DNA of 32,507 bases from Ruminococcus sp. (GCA_017536105.1 JAFXRZ010000013.1:1-32507); one strand, 5' to 3'. Shown: positions 1-8,360, counted from the first letter of the stretch. The notes: generated from the sequence alone by a model not told the origin. Numbers and translations: made by a program.

Positions 1-123
1 CATTTTTCCGTCATATTTCCCAAATTCTCCTTGAAAGGCGCCAGCCTTCCTGCGTCGAATTTAGGCAATCTGACAAAAAAATGGACGTCGCATCTGACGC
101 ACAGGGGTTGTGCGGTGTTGCCC
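1..123. repeat. Right part of a MITE-like element truncated by the window start
   Basis: Positions 1-99 are identical to 32409-32507. Positions 105-122 (GGGTTGTGCGGTGTTGCC) are the exact reverse complement of 32359-32376, so they form an 18-bp terminal inverted repeat. Joining the right end of the window to this piece gives an element of about 173 bp with perfect termini. No transposase is encoded. It is most simply a non-autonomous palindromic element with at least one further copy in the genome, or the same copy read twice. Confidence 0.75.
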
Positions 124-130
124 AAAATAA

Positions 131-176
131 CAAAAGCTTGTACCCCCGATCCCGGGAGCACAAGCTTTTTTGTTTT
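131..176 (-). terminator. Terminator of the arabinofuranosidase gene, possibly bidirectional
   Basis: AAAAGCTTGT (132-141) pairs with ACAAGCTTTT (160-169) around a GC-rich loop. T-rich runs lie on both sides, so it can end transcription of the minus-strand gene ending at 184. It could also stop readthrough arriving from the left. Confidence 0.75.
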
Positions 177-183
177 GCGATCT

Positions 184-1662
184 TTATTCTATCGTGACGG
201 CTGCAACGGAGCAGGCAGGAAGTCTGAGCTTCAGCCTGCCGTCCTCGATCTCTGCGCCGAGGTCGGTTATGGCAACTTCGTCCGGCTTGTCGAAATCGTT
301 GTGTGCGTGGGCATCGCCGGTTATCATCCGGGCCTTGGCGGTCTTTGCCTCAAAGCCGCAGATCTCGCAGCTTATCTCCGCTTCGTCGGTGAGAGAGCAG
401 TTGGCCACTGTCAGAGTCAGCCTGCCGTCCTTGACCGAAGCCGAGGATGTGAGCATGGGAACGTTCTTGCCCTCGCAGAGGTTCTCGTTCTGGGAATAGC
501 AGTAAACGCATTCGCCCTCCTGATGATCCTTGAAGAGATCGAAGACGTAGTAAGTCGGTGTCTTGATGAGCTTTTCGCCTTCTGTGAGGATTATGGCCTG
601 GAGCACGTTCACCACCTGGGCGATGTTGGCCATTTTTACGCGGTCGGAGTGGCGGTTGAAGGTGTTCAGGGAGATCGCTGCAACTATGGCATCGCGCATG
701 GTGTTCTGCTGGTAAAGGAAGCCGGGATTGGTGCCGGGCTCAACGTCATACCATGTGCCCCACTCGTCAACTATGAGCCCCACATTGCAGTCGGGGTCGT
801 AGCGGTCCATTATCTGGGCGTGGCGTGTAACAAGCTCGTCGGTATAGTTCGTGACCGAGAGCAGCTCGTAATATCCTTCGTCGGTAAACTCAGCCGCAAG
901 CCCCTTGTTGTTCCAGTCGGGTATCGAATAGAAATGCAAAGCAAGACCGTTTGCCTGCCACCAGCCGTTCTTGTGCAGGTTTTTTATCATCGTCTCTGTC
1001 CAGTCGAAGTCCGAGGAGTTGGGTCCGCAGGCTATTCGACAGAGGTGATTGCCGCTGTGGTCCTTGCAGAAGTTTGCAAAGCGTCTGTACTCGCTGGCGT
1101 AGAATTCTGCGGTCATGTTTCCGCCGCAGCCCCAGTTTTCGTTGCCGATGCCCAGGTATTTCAGCTTCCAGGGCTTTTCACGGCCGTTCTGTTTTCTAAG
1201 CTCGGACATGGGAGAACCGCCCTCAAGGGTCATATACTCCACCCATTCCGAAAGCTCCCGGACAGTTCCGCTGCCCACATTTCCGGCTATGTATGGCTCG
1301 CACCCCACCAACTCGCAAAGTTCCATGAATTCATGAGTGCCGAAGCTGTTGTCCTCGACCACTCCGCCCCAGTTTGTGTTGACTATCTTCTTTCTCTTGC
1401 TCTTGTCGCCTATGCCGTCCATCCAGTGGTATTCGTCGGCAAAGCAGCCGCCCGGCCAACGCAGCACAGGCATTTTTATCTCTCTGAATGCCTCGACGAT
1501 ATCTTTGCGTATGCCGTGGATATTCGGTATCGGCGAATCTTCGCCCACATATATCCCCTGATAGATGCACCTTCCCAGATGCTCGGAGAAATGTCCGTAT
1601 ATCTCCCGGTTGATGTGCGATCTCTTATCGTCTGCGTTGATGAGCATTTTGAAGTTTTTCAT
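184..1662 (-). CDS. abfA: Alpha-L-arabinofuranosidase, glycoside hydrolase family 51
   Basis: This 492-aa enzyme should release terminal arabinofuranosyl residues from arabinoxylan or arabinan oligosaccharides by the retaining mechanism of GH51. The general acid/base lies in GNENWG (Glu175) and the nucleophile in VDEWGTWYD (Glu300), both on the TIM-barrel domain. The C-terminal ~130 residues fit the family's beta-sandwich. There is no signal peptide, so it should act in the cytoplasm on imported oligosaccharides. Length is normal for the family. The start at 1662 follows AGGAGGGG with good spacing. It has its own promoter and terminator and no transporter or other glycosidase beside it, so it looks monocistronic. 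The family call is very secure; the exact substrate is inferred. Confidence 0.93.
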   Translation of the reverse strand: MKNFKMLINADDKRSHINREIYGHFSEHLGRCIYQGIYVGEDSPIPNIHGIRKDIVEAFREIKMPVLRWPGGCFADEYHWMDGIGDKSKRKKIVNTNWGGVVEDNSFGTHEFMELCELVGCEPYIAGNVGSGTVRELSEWVEYMTLEGGSPMSELRKQNGREKPWKLKYLGIGNENWGCGGNMTAEFYASEYRRFANFCKDHSGNHLCRIACGPNSSDFDWTETMIKNLHKNGWWQANGLALHFYSIPDWNNKGLAAEFTDEGYYELLSVTNYTDELVTRHAQIMDRYDPDCNVGLIVDEWGTWYDVEPGTNPGFLYQQNTMRDAIVAAISLNTFNRHSDRVKMANIAQVVNVLQAIILTEGEKLIKTPTYYVFDLFKDHQEGECVYCYSQNENLCEGKNVPMLTSSASVKDGRLTLTVANCSLTDEAEISCEICGFEAKTAKARMITGDAHAHNDFDKPDEVAITDLGAEIEDGRLKLRLPACSVAAVTIE

Positions 1663-1675
1663 AATATCCCCTCCT

Positions 1676-1711
1676 GCGCACTATTATAGCATAGAGCTTT
1701 CCCGATTTCAA
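1676..1711 (-). promoter_or_regulatory. Sigma-A type promoter of the arabinofuranosidase gene
   Basis: On the minus strand, TTGAAA (1706-1711) and TATAAT (1683-1688) are separated by 17 bp. Transcription would start near 1676, leaving a very short leader that begins almost at the AGGAGGGG ribosome site (1668-1675). No operator is evident. Confidence 0.75.
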
Positions 1712-1728
1712 GCCCCCAAAGCAAATAA

Positions 1729-1770
1729 GCCGCAGCACTTCCGGCTGTTTCCGGAAGTGCTGCGGCCTTT
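1729..1770 (-). terminator. Strong hairpin after the 67-aa gene
   Basis: GCCGCAGCACTTCCGG (1729-1744) pairs perfectly with 1751-1766 across a 6-nt loop. It lies directly downstream of the minus-strand gene ending at 1772. The T-tract on the minus strand is interrupted (CTTATTTGCTTT), so termination may be imperfect. Confidence 0.65.
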
Positions 1771-1771
1771 G

Positions 1772-1975
1772 TCACTGGAGCCTGTTCGGCAGCCCGAAGG
1801 GGAAGAGGTCTTTCTGCTCCTCGTACTCGCTGTCTGTCAGGTCCCAGCCGTTGGGGACGATGCCCGTCATCTCGGTGGCCGAAGCCGTGCCGGAGTCGAG
1901 CCCCATGCGTTCAAGCTCGAGGTCCTTTTCGTCGTCGAAGATCGCCTCGGGCGGCCGTTTGCGTTTTCTGCTCAT
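1772..1975 (-). CDS. Small hypothetical protein, 67 aa
   Basis: A soluble, charged 67-aa protein starting MSRKRKRPPEAIFDDEKD, with a basic N-terminus followed by an acidic middle. There is no membrane segment and no Cys pair, and I do not recognise the family. I prefer the ATG at 1975 because AAGGAGTG precedes it at good spacing; the longer in-frame reading would start inside the upstream hairpin. It lies 63 nt after metY on the same strand and before a strong hairpin, so it is probably the last gene of the purB-metY transcript. Its ribosome site is enclosed in a perfect inverted repeat (1982-2014), suggesting translational control. Function unknown. Confidence 0.7.
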   Translation of the reverse strand: MSRKRKRPPEAIFDDEKDLELERMGLDSGTASATEMTGIVPNGWDLTDSEYEEQKDLFPFGLPNRLQ

Positions 1976-1981
1976 AAATAT

Positions 1982-2014
1982 CACTCCTTCGGTACTATTA
2001 TGCCCGAAGGAGTG
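1982..2014 (-). promoter_or_regulatory. Hairpin sequestering the ribosome site of the 67-aa gene
   Basis: CACTCCTTCGG (1982-1992) and CCGAAGGAGTG (2004-2014) form a perfect 11-bp stem with an 11-nt loop. In the minus-strand RNA the 3' arm contains AAGGAGTG, the Shine-Dalgarno of the gene starting at 1975, so the stem would mask it. The 3' side lacks a U-tract, so it does not resemble a normal metY terminator. Confidence 0.6.
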
Positions 2015-2038
2015 GATCAGATACATTATGATTTTTTA

Positions 2039-3304
2039 TTATAATGCAGCGAAGCCGAGCTTGAGGTCGTCGAGGATATCGTCGATGTTCTCAAGACCTA
2101 CCGACAGACGGATGAGACCGCCGTCGATGCCTGCTGCAACGAGCTGCTCGTCGGTGAGCTGGCGGTGTGTCGCCGATGCCGGATGCAGCACGCAGGTGCG
2201 GATATCTGCAACGTGGACTTCGTTGGAAGCAAGCTTCAGGCTGTCCATAAACTTCACAGCTGCGCTTCTGCCGCCCTTGATCGAGAAGGAGATAACGCCG
2301 CTGGTGCCGAGAGGCAGATACTTCTTAGCAAGCTCGTGATACTTATTGCTCTCGAGGCCGGGATAGTTTACGGAAACCACGTTCTCGTTAGCTTCCAGGA
2401 ATTTCGCAGCGGTCAGAGCGTTCTCGCAGTACTGCTTCATTCTTACGTGGAGAGTCTCCAGGCCAAGGTTGAGATAGAATGCCGACTGTGCCGAAGGATA
2501 GCAGCCGAAGTCTCTCATCAGCTGCATCCTTGCCTTGATGATGTATGCAGCCTTGCCGTATGCCTTGGTGTAGATCGTGCCGTGATAGCTCTCGTCGGGC
2601 TCGGTGAACTCGGGGAACTTGCCGTTGGTCCAGTCGAAGTTGCCGGAGTCAACGATAACGCCGCCGCCCTGAACAGCGTGTCCGTCCATGTACTTGGTGG
2701 TGGAATGTACGATTATATCAGCGCCGAACTCAAAGGGACGGCAGAGGATGGGAGTGGGGAAGGTGTTGTCGATGATGAGGGGAACGCCGTTCTCGTGGGC
2801 TATCTTTGCAAACTTCTCGATGTCGAAAACAGTCAGAGCAGGGTTTGCAAGAGTCTCGCCGAATACAGCCTTGGTGTTTGGCTTGAATGCAGCCCTGATC
2901 TCATCCTCGGGAGCATCTGCGTCAACGAAGATGCACTCGATGCCCAGCTTCTTCAGGGTGTAGGCAAAGAGGTTGATAGTTCCGCCGTAGATGGTAGCTG
3001 CGGAGATGAAGCTGTCGCCTGCCTTTAAGATATTGAGCAGGGAGAGCAGGGAAGCAGCCTGTCCCGAAGATGTACACATAGCGCCTATTCCGCCTTCAAG
3101 GGCTGCGATCTTGTCCTCAACAGCCATAACGGTGGGATTCTCGAAGCGGGAATATATAAGGCTCTTTGTGGGGTCGTCGAATACAGCCGCTACGTCGTCT
3201 GTGGAGTCGTAAACATAGGTGGTGCTCTGAACTATGGGCACAACTCTCGGCTCGGTGTTCTTGGGGGTGTAGCCTGCGTGCAGGCATTTTGTCTCGATCT
3301 TCAT
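2039..3304 (-). CDS. metY: O-acetylhomoserine sulfhydrylase (PLP-dependent Cys/Met metabolism enzyme)
   Basis: This 421-aa fold-type I PLP enzyme should make homocysteine from O-acetylhomoserine and sulfide, the direct sulfhydrylation route to methionine, in the cytoplasm. Visible motifs are SSGQAA (79-84, phosphate contact), the Asp of IIDNTFPTP (179) and HSTTKYMDGH with the Schiff-base Lys204. The long insert after the lysine (about 210-245) and the total length fit MetY better than the shorter MetB/MetC. The start at 3304 has an AGAAAGGAAAG ribosome site. It lies 41 nt after the two-TM protein gene and is probably cotranscribed with purB. I see no SAM riboswitch or T-box in that gap. Closely related cystathionine gamma-synthases or methionine gamma-lyases are less likely alternatives. 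Confidence 0.9.
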   Translation of the reverse strand: MKIETKCLHAGYTPKNTEPRVVPIVQSTTYVYDSTDDVAAVFDDPTKSLIYSRFENPTVMAVEDKIAALEGGIGAMCTSSGQAASLLSLLNILKAGDSFISAATIYGGTINLFAYTLKKLGIECIFVDADAPEDEIRAAFKPNTKAVFGETLANPALTVFDIEKFAKIAHENGVPLIIDNTFPTPILCRPFEFGADIIVHSTTKYMDGHAVQGGGVIVDSGNFDWTNGKFPEFTEPDESYHGTIYTKAYGKAAYIIKARMQLMRDFGCYPSAQSAFYLNLGLETLHVRMKQYCENALTAAKFLEANENVVSVNYPGLESNKYHELAKKYLPLGTSGVISFSIKGGRSAAVKFMDSLKLASNEVHVADIRTCVLHPASATHRQLTDEQLVAAGIDGGLIRLSVGLENIDDILDDLKLGFAAL

Positions 3305-3345
3305 TTTAAATCTTTCCTTTCTTGAAAACTCTTTTGCAGAGAAAT

Positions 3346-4017
3346 TTATTGACCGTTGAACATCGTGGGGTCCTCTCCCACATAGACTGTGCGTCCGGGG
3401 CCGCCTTTCTTGCCCTTAACGACAAGTATCACAAATATTATGATGAACAGTGCACCGAGGCCGAAGCCTATAAAGGGTATCTTCTTCATCGAACTGTAAT
3501 CAACGCACTCGAATACATAGGCATCTTCAACGTACTTGGCGATATCCGAATCGGTGTAGCCTATTTCCTTGAAATAATCCCTGAGATATTCACGGACTTT
3601 ATCGGGCATATCTACGACTTTGGTCGTTACCTCAACAGGGGTCGGTTCCTTGGCGGTGTTTCCCTTGTCGTAGCTGAGGGTCTCGTTTCCGAGCTTTTCA
3701 ATATCTTTCTGAACATCCTTGTTGGCAGCGCTCACAACAACGAAATGCTCGTTGATTTTAACAACATAATATGGTTCTTCGCTGGAGCCCATGGGGATGA
3801 ATCCGTAGGAACGCGAGGTCTTGTGGACAGCTATCTTGTCGTAGCCCCAGTAGAGCTTGCCTTTAGCAAGATCGCCTGTATCAAGACCGCCTATGGTGGA
3901 GGTCTCGATGTCCTTGTAGTCCTCTTTCATTATCTTTATGCAGTCAGAAATACCGACAGCTCCGAATATCAGACATATTATCCCAAGGATAAGTATAGTT
4001 AATTTAACTCTCGACAT
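3346..4017 (-). CDS. Two-TM membrane protein of unknown function
   Basis: A 223-aa protein with one N-terminal membrane segment (about 4-25), a ~150-residue hydrophilic domain, a second membrane segment near 184-205 and a short basic Gly/Lys tail. The middle domain should lie outside the membrane with both termini inside. I do not recognise the family. The ATG at 4017 follows GAGAGGTG with proper spacing; the in-frame ATG 9 nt upstream overlaps that ribosome site and is unlikely. It sits 17 nt after purB and 41 nt before metY, all on one strand, so it is probably in one operon, but neither neighbour explains its role. Confidence 0.75.
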   Translation of the reverse strand: MSRVKLTILILGIICLIFGAVGISDCIKIMKEDYKDIETSTIGGLDTGDLAKGKLYWGYDKIAVHKTSRSYGFIPMGSSEEPYYVVKINEHFVVVSAANKDVQKDIEKLGNETLSYDKGNTAKEPTPVEVTTKVVDMPDKVREYLRDYFKEIGYTDSDIAKYVEDAYVFECVDYSSMKKIPFIGFGLGALFIIIFVILVVKGKKGGPGRTVYVGEDPTMFNGQ

Positions 4018-4034
4018 AGCTCGCACCTCTCATA

Positions 4035-5471
4035 TCATACGTTTATCTCTGCAACGTCGTCGGAAACGCCGTTGGCTTCGATAACGGGCTTAACGCAGTT
4101 TGCGATGAATTCATCCACCTGCTGGGGACAGCGGCCTATGTAATTCTCGGGCTTCATTATCTCTTCCAGCTCTTCTCTGGTGACTTTGAATATCGGGTCG
4201 GCTGCGATGAGGTCGGCAAGATCGTTGTCCAGACCGTCACGCTTTACGTGAGCACCGGCTTCCATGGAAAGAGACCTGATGTGCTCGTGGAGCTCCTGCC
4301 TGTCTCCGCCCTTTTCGCAGGCGTCCATGATGATGTTCTCCGTTGCCATGAAGGGCAGCTCAGCCATGACTCTCCTGCGGATGATCTTCTCATATACCAC
4401 AAGACCGTTCTCCGGGTCGGTTACGTTGAGCATTATGTTGAGTATGGCATCAACTCCGAGGAAGGCTTCCGCAACTGCGATACGCTTGTTGGCCGAGTCG
4501 TCGAGAGTCCTCTCGAACCACTGTGTGCCTGCTGTGAATGCCGGATTAAGCACATCCACCATAACGTATCTTGCAAGGGAACAGATGCGCTCGTCTCTCA
4601 TGGGATTGCGCTTGTAAGCCATGGCGGAAGAACCGATCTGTGTCTTCTCGAAGGGTTCCTCGATCTCCTTGAAGCTCTGTAAGAGCCTGATATCGTTGCC
4701 GAACTTCATAGCGCTCTGAGCTATCGCCGCAAGCACCTGGCAAACAGCGAAGTCTATCTTCCTCGAGTAGGTCTGTCCCGAAACGGGAACGACGCCGTCA
4801 AAGCCCATTTCCTCAGCGATGAGAGCCTCAAGCTGCTTCACCTTGTCGGTGTCGCCGTGGAAAAGCTCCATGAAGGAAGCCTGTGTGCCTGTGGTGCCCT
4901 TGGAGCCCAGCAGCTTCAGACGTCCCAGCTGGAAATCAAGGTCTTCGAGGTCGTAAAGCAGCTCGTTGCACCAGAGAGTAGCACGCTTGCCGACGGTGGT
5001 CAGCTGTGCAGGCTGGAGGTGTGTGTAAGCAAGGCAGGGAAGAGCCTTGTACTTGTCGGCGAATTTAGCAAGCTGGTCGATGACCTTGACGAGCTTTCTC
5101 TTTACAACTCTCAGGGCATCGCGCATTATGATAATGTCCGTGTTGTCGCCGACGTAGCAGCTCGTAGCACCCAGGTGGATGATGCCTTTTGCGTTGGGGC
5201 AGACCTCGCCGTAGGTGTGAACATGAGCCATAACGTCGTGGCGGAACTGTTTTTCGTAAGCAGCGGCGACGGCGTAGTCGATATCCTCTGTGTGGGCTTC
5301 GAGCTCAGCGACCTGTTCGGCAGTAACGCCGAGGCCGAGCTTCATCTCTGCACGGGCGAGAGCCACCCAAAGCTTTCTCCAGGTAGAGAACTTTTTATCT
5401 GCTGAGAAGATGAACTGCATTTCCTTGCTGGCATAGCGGGTACAGAACGGGCTTTCGTAGCTGTTTGTCAT
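4035..5471 (-). CDS. purB: Adenylosuccinate lyase
   Basis: PurB catalyses two fumarate-releasing steps of purine synthesis: SAICAR to AICAR, and adenylosuccinate to AMP. The 478-aa sequence shows the superfamily blocks HLGATSCYVGDN (99-110), YTHLQPAQ (149-156, with the catalytic His151) and the signature GSSAMAYKRNP (280-290). The Ala in place of the more usual Pro after SSxM is typical of the longer PurB group. Length is normal for that group. The start at 5471 follows GAGGAAAT. It is the first gene after a promoter and leads an operon with a two-TM protein and metY. Confidence 0.95.
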   Translation of the reverse strand: MTNSYESPFCTRYASKEMQFIFSADKKFSTWRKLWVALARAEMKLGLGVTAEQVAELEAHTEDIDYAVAAAYEKQFRHDVMAHVHTYGEVCPNAKGIIHLGATSCYVGDNTDIIIMRDALRVVKRKLVKVIDQLAKFADKYKALPCLAYTHLQPAQLTTVGKRATLWCNELLYDLEDLDFQLGRLKLLGSKGTTGTQASFMELFHGDTDKVKQLEALIAEEMGFDGVVPVSGQTYSRKIDFAVCQVLAAIAQSAMKFGNDIRLLQSFKEIEEPFEKTQIGSSAMAYKRNPMRDERICSLARYVMVDVLNPAFTAGTQWFERTLDDSANKRIAVAEAFLGVDAILNIMLNVTDPENGLVVYEKIIRRRVMAELPFMATENIIMDACEKGGDRQELHEHIRSLSMEAGAHVKRDGLDNDLADLIAADPIFKVTREELEEIMKPENYIGRCPQQVDEFIANCVKPVIEANGVSDDVAEINV

Positions 5472-5519
5472 ACAATTTCCTCATTTCGTAAATAATATTC
5501 GGCCGCAAGCGGCTCACAA

Positions 5520-5555
5520 CAATACTATTATAACACAAGGTTGGAAAAAAGTAAA
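5520..5555 (-). promoter_or_regulatory. Promoter of the purB operon
   Basis: On the minus strand, TTTACT (5550-5555) and TATAAT (5527-5532) are 17 bp apart. The ~50-nt leader contains a short hairpin, GCCGCTTGCGGC (about 5502-5513). No purine riboswitch is recognisable in a leader this short. Confidence 0.6.
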
Positions 5556-5563
5556 TAGAGAAA

Positions 5564-5953
5564 TCACAAAAGAAGCAGCAGCCCCTGCGTTCCGAACCAC
5601 AGCTGCGGCAGCTCCGATCTGTACATCGCGTCTAATCTCTCTTCAAGCTCGCTGCACTCTGCCCGGAAATCATCCGAGCCCTGCGCGTACATCTCCCCGA
5701 GCCGCGAAATGATGCTCCCGATCTCTTCTATTATCTCCGTCTTCACGAAATATCCCAGCTTAGGACGAAGCTCGTTCCATTTGCCCTCAAGCTCCTCGAT
5801 CGCAGGCATAGCTTCCCCTCTTTCCGCAGCTTCAAGCACCCCCTCCGCCGCTTCGCTGAGGGTCACGCTGCTTTTTCTCACTGTCCCCAGAGAGAACGCC
5901 GAGACAAGTATCACGGCAAGCATCGCCGCAGCGCAGATCCCCGTTCTTTTCAC
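5564..5953 (-). CDS. DUF4363-type membrane-anchored small protein
   Basis: This 129-aa protein has one N-terminal hydrophobic segment (about 6-24) followed by an acidic helical region. That pattern matches the DUF4363 proteins commonly encoded beside DUF421 genes in Clostridia. The start is GTG at 5953: AAGGAGG lies 7 nt upstream, and the GTG overlaps the stop of the DUF421 gene as GTGA, so translation is coupled. The biochemical role is unknown; the pairing suggests the two proteins act together at the membrane. Confidence 0.75.
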   Translation of the reverse strand: MKRTGICAAAMLAVILVSAFSLGTVRKSSVTLSEAAEGVLEAAERGEAMPAIEELEGKWNELRPKLGYFVKTEIIEEIGSIISRLGEMYAQGSDDFRAECSELEERLDAMYRSELPQLWFGTQGLLLLL

Positions 5954-6591
5954 AGGCAGTCCTCCTTCCGGATCACCGTGAAGCTGCCGCTGCGGTCCGC
6001 TGTCATGATGAATATGTCCTCCACCCGGCAGTTCTTTGCGTGCAGCATCTTCCTTGCCCATTTTGTGTCCCGGCCGATCGACCTCAAAGCGTCGGGCATA
6101 AGCTCGCCGTCAGCCCCCACCAGCAGCGGAGGATCCTTGCTTTTGCTGTCTTCCTTCGTGCAGACGGAGACGTGCCCCGTAGTCTCGACCACCGCCAGCT
6201 GCACATCGCTGATGTCGAAAACGCTCATCTGCCGCAGGGTCTCCATAAGGTCATCCACCGAGAATCGCAGCTCTTTCAGCAGGCCGGAGTTTATCTTTCC
6301 CCGGGAGATTATTATTTTCGGTTCTCCCGACACCAGCTTCCGCAGCTTTCTCGACTTAAGGGTCAGCTGCGAGGTGAAGACCTCCAGGCACACCAGGGTG
6401 ACTATGGGGATTATCCCCGTCAGCATCGGGAGAGAGCGGTCTTCTATGGGCAGGGTGGTTATGTTGGAGAGCAGTATGGTTATGACGAGCTCCGAGGGTG
6501 CGAGCTCGCCTATCTGCCGCTTGCCCATGAGCCTTACCGCAGCGATTATAAGAAAATAGAGCAGCACGGCTCTGATAAATACAACAAGCAT
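5950..6591 (-). CDS. YetF/DUF421 family membrane protein
   Basis: This 213-aa protein has three N-terminal membrane segments (about 2-20, 29-46 and 54-76) followed by the cytosolic YetF domain. The family signature MGKRQIGELAPSELVITILLS is near residues 22-42, and SRGKINSGLLKELRFSVDDL follows after the membrane part. The exact function of DUF421 is unsettled; some members are tied to spore membranes in Bacillus. The start at 6591 follows AAGGAGC. It forms a two-gene operon with the DUF4363 protein and diverges from the GH25 gene. A spore role here would be inference, supported only by gpr nearby. Confidence 0.88.
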   Translation of the reverse strand: MLVVFIRAVLLYFLIIAAVRLMGKRQIGELAPSELVITILLSNITTLPIEDRSLPMLTGIIPIVTLVCLEVFTSQLTLKSRKLRKLVSGEPKIIISRGKINSGLLKELRFSVDDLMETLRQMSVFDISDVQLAVVETTGHVSVCTKEDSKSKDPPLLVGADGELMPDALRSIGRDTKWARKMLHAKNCRVEDIFIMTADRSGSFTVIRKEDCL

Positions 6592-6600
6592 ACAGGCTCC

Positions 6601-6630
6601 TTAACAACTCGGCTCCCTGCCGCATATAAT
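6601..6630 (+). promoter_or_regulatory. Promoter of the GH25 gene
   Basis: TTAACA (6601-6606) and TATAAT (6625-6630) are 18 bp apart. The leader runs ~27 nt to the start codon and carries AGGGAGGT as the ribosome site. Confidence 0.65.
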
Positions 6631-6663
6631 ATGGTACAGCAATTTTTTCAGGGAGGTCATTTT

Positions 6664-7455
6664 ATGACAGAAACAAAGCTCAAAGATATACTCAACGCTC
6701 TTGCCCGCGAAACGAGCCCGGCGAATATCGAGGCTTCGGAGGGCATCTCCTCTGCGGATATCCTCCGCATAGCCGAGAAATACGCCTGCGGCATCTGCCG
6801 CCGCAAGGAAGAGCTTTCCAAACGCCGAAGCACCAGAGCACCCGACCCTGCTTTCGGCATCGACGTTTCCGCATGGCAGGGCACGGTCTCCTGGAACAGG
6901 GTGAAAAATAACCAAAACGGCGGTTTCGCTATGCTCCGTGCTGCCTGCGGACAGGAGGAAGACAGCCGCTTCGAGTCCAATTACCGCGAAGCAAAAAGCG
7001 CAGGCATACCCGTGGGGGCTTATCTCTATTCGATGGCTCTTGATGAGGCTGAAGCTGAAGCCGAGGCGGAGTTCATGCTTTCCCTCATAAAGGACAAAGA
7101 GCTGGATTATCCCCTTGCCTTCGATATCGAGGAAAGTGCGCAGGTGCAGCTCGGTGCGGAAAAATGCTCAGCCATTATCTATGCCTTCTGCAATAAGCTG
7201 GAGCAGGCAGGGTATTATGTCTGCCTCTATTCATACGAGGATTTCCTTCTCAATTACGTGACGGAAGACGTCCGCAGCAAGTACGACCTCTGGATAGCCG
7301 ACGTCGGCGGAACACCCACCCTTTCCGGCGGTATGAGGCAGTATTCCTTCTCGGGCTCAGTCCCCGGCATCAACGGAAGAGTCGATCTCGACGAGGCTTA
7401 CAAAGACTATCCGTCAATCATCGCCGATATGAAAAAACGCAGATCAAAGGCCTGA
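6664..7455 (+). CDS. GH25 (lysozyme-like) hydrolase domain protein without signal peptide
   Basis: A 263-aa protein whose residues ~63-255 form a glycoside hydrolase family 25 domain, the muramidase fold that cleaves MurNAc-GlcNAc bonds in peptidoglycan. Key motifs are FGIDVSAWQG (Asp67), FDIEES (Asp154 and Glu156), LWIADV, QYS and GRVDLDEA near the C-terminus. The catalytic acids are intact. Residues 1-60 are a soluble, helical, charged extension with no signal peptide or membrane segment, so standard export is not evident. The ATG at 6664 follows AGGGAGGT. Single-gene unit, divergent from the YetF pair and convergent with gpr. A prophage endolysin relic, a forespore or mother-cell enzyme, or non-classical release are all possible; no phage genes are nearby. 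Confidence 0.85.
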   Translation: MTETKLKDILNALARETSPANIEASEGISSADILRIAEKYACGICRRKEELSKRRSTRAPDPAFGIDVSAWQGTVSWNRVKNNQNGGFAMLRAACGQEEDSRFESNYREAKSAGIPVGAYLYSMALDEAEAEAEAEFMLSLIKDKELDYPLAFDIEESAQVQLGAEKCSAIIYAFCNKLEQAGYYVCLYSYEDFLLNYVTEDVRSKYDLWIADVGGTPTLSGGMRQYSFSGSVPGINGRVDLDEAYKDYPSIIADMKKRRSKA

Positions 7456-7457
7456 CC

Positions 7458-8318
7458 CTACCCGACTATCAGCCGCAGGTCCTCGGGGGAAAGAGTCGGG
7501 TGCAGGGCAAGGTTCACAGCTTCGGAAATAAGCTCGGCAGTACGCTTGACAAGTGCGTCAATGTCCCTCGGAGCAACTATCATCCCCGAGAAGCGTTCCT
7601 CGAGCTCTCCGCCGCATTGTTCGGCGATAACAGCGCAGTCCGTCACCGTCGGAACGCCTATCGCAACTGTCGGCACCCCGAGAGTAGCCTCCGAAAGCTC
7701 GGCACGGGCATTCTCGACTCCGCTGCCGGGAGAAATGCCCGTGGAGCATAGCTGCACAACGCTGCCGAGATGCCCAAGCTCGGCACAGGCCAGAGCATCA
7801 ACGGCAATAACCAGCTCCGGCTCAGTCTCGCGGCATAGGGAGCGGACTATCGTCTGTGCCTCCATGCCGGTCTGCGCCATCACCCCGGGAGCTATCACAG
7901 CCGTCTCCGCAAGCTCGCTCGTGTCCAGATCGGATGCGAGCTTTTTTATGTGACGGGTCGCAAGCACCTGAGAAGCAGTGCGGGGCCCGAGACTGTCGGG
8001 AGTTATCTCCGTGTTCCCGAGGCCGACGATAAGGAACCGGCCTTTTTCGCCGATGAGCCCGGTGAGAACGCCGGCAAGAGCCCGGGCACGTTCAGCGCTG
8101 CATTCGCAGGCATCGCAAAGCCTGCCCGAGGTGCTCCGGGCAGTGATATAAGTGCCTTTAGCCCTGCCGAGACGCCGGGCTGCTTCGTCTCCGGTTATGC
8201 GTATCTCGGTGAGCTCGAGCTGAGCACCTTCGATAATGCGGACAGTTTTTTCGAGTCCGGGGATATCCCCGCCGGCAGCAGCCTGCTGCTCGGACTCCAT
8301 AGCAAGATCAGTCCTCAT
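7458..8318 (-). CDS. gpr: GPR spore protease
   Basis: GPR degrades the small acid-soluble proteins of dormant spores when they germinate. The 286-aa sequence starts MRTDLAMES, the typical family N-terminus, and contains the hallmark GLGNTEITPDSLGPR (99-113) and the LVIAVDALAC region. It is shorter than the ~370-aa Bacillus enzyme. I place the start at 8318 because GGAGGGGG precedes it and the family motif begins there; a longer reading adds residues with no homology. It ends 2 nt from the convergent GH25 gene. In many Firmicutes gpr lies beside rpsT, and here the two are neighbours in divergent orientation with a 1.1-kb repeat-rich gap. It is direct evidence for a sporulation lineage. Confidence 0.93.
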   Translation of the reverse strand: MRTDLAMESEQQAAAGGDIPGLEKTVRIIEGAQLELTEIRITGDEAARRLGRAKGTYITARSTSGRLCDACECSAERARALAGVLTGLIGEKGRFLIVGLGNTEITPDSLGPRTASQVLATRHIKKLASDLDTSELAETAVIAPGVMAQTGMEAQTIVRSLCRETEPELVIAVDALACAELGHLGSVVQLCSTGISPGSGVENARAELSEATLGVPTVAIGVPTVTDCAVIAEQCGGELEERFSGMIVAPRDIDALVKRTAELISEAVNLALHPTLSPEDLRLIVG

Positions 8319-8360
8319 TTTTTTAATACCCCCTCCGTCTTTTAATAGTGGATCAGGCAA

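Noticed and set aside
31..1689. 552-aa open frame on the plus strand opposite the arabinofuranosidase
   Set aside because: It is the antisense of a clear GH51 gene with both catalytic motifs; it has no ribosome site or domain.
2039..3345. SAM riboswitch or T-box controlling metY
   Set aside because: Only 41 nt separate metY from the upstream gene, too short, and no conserved core is seen.
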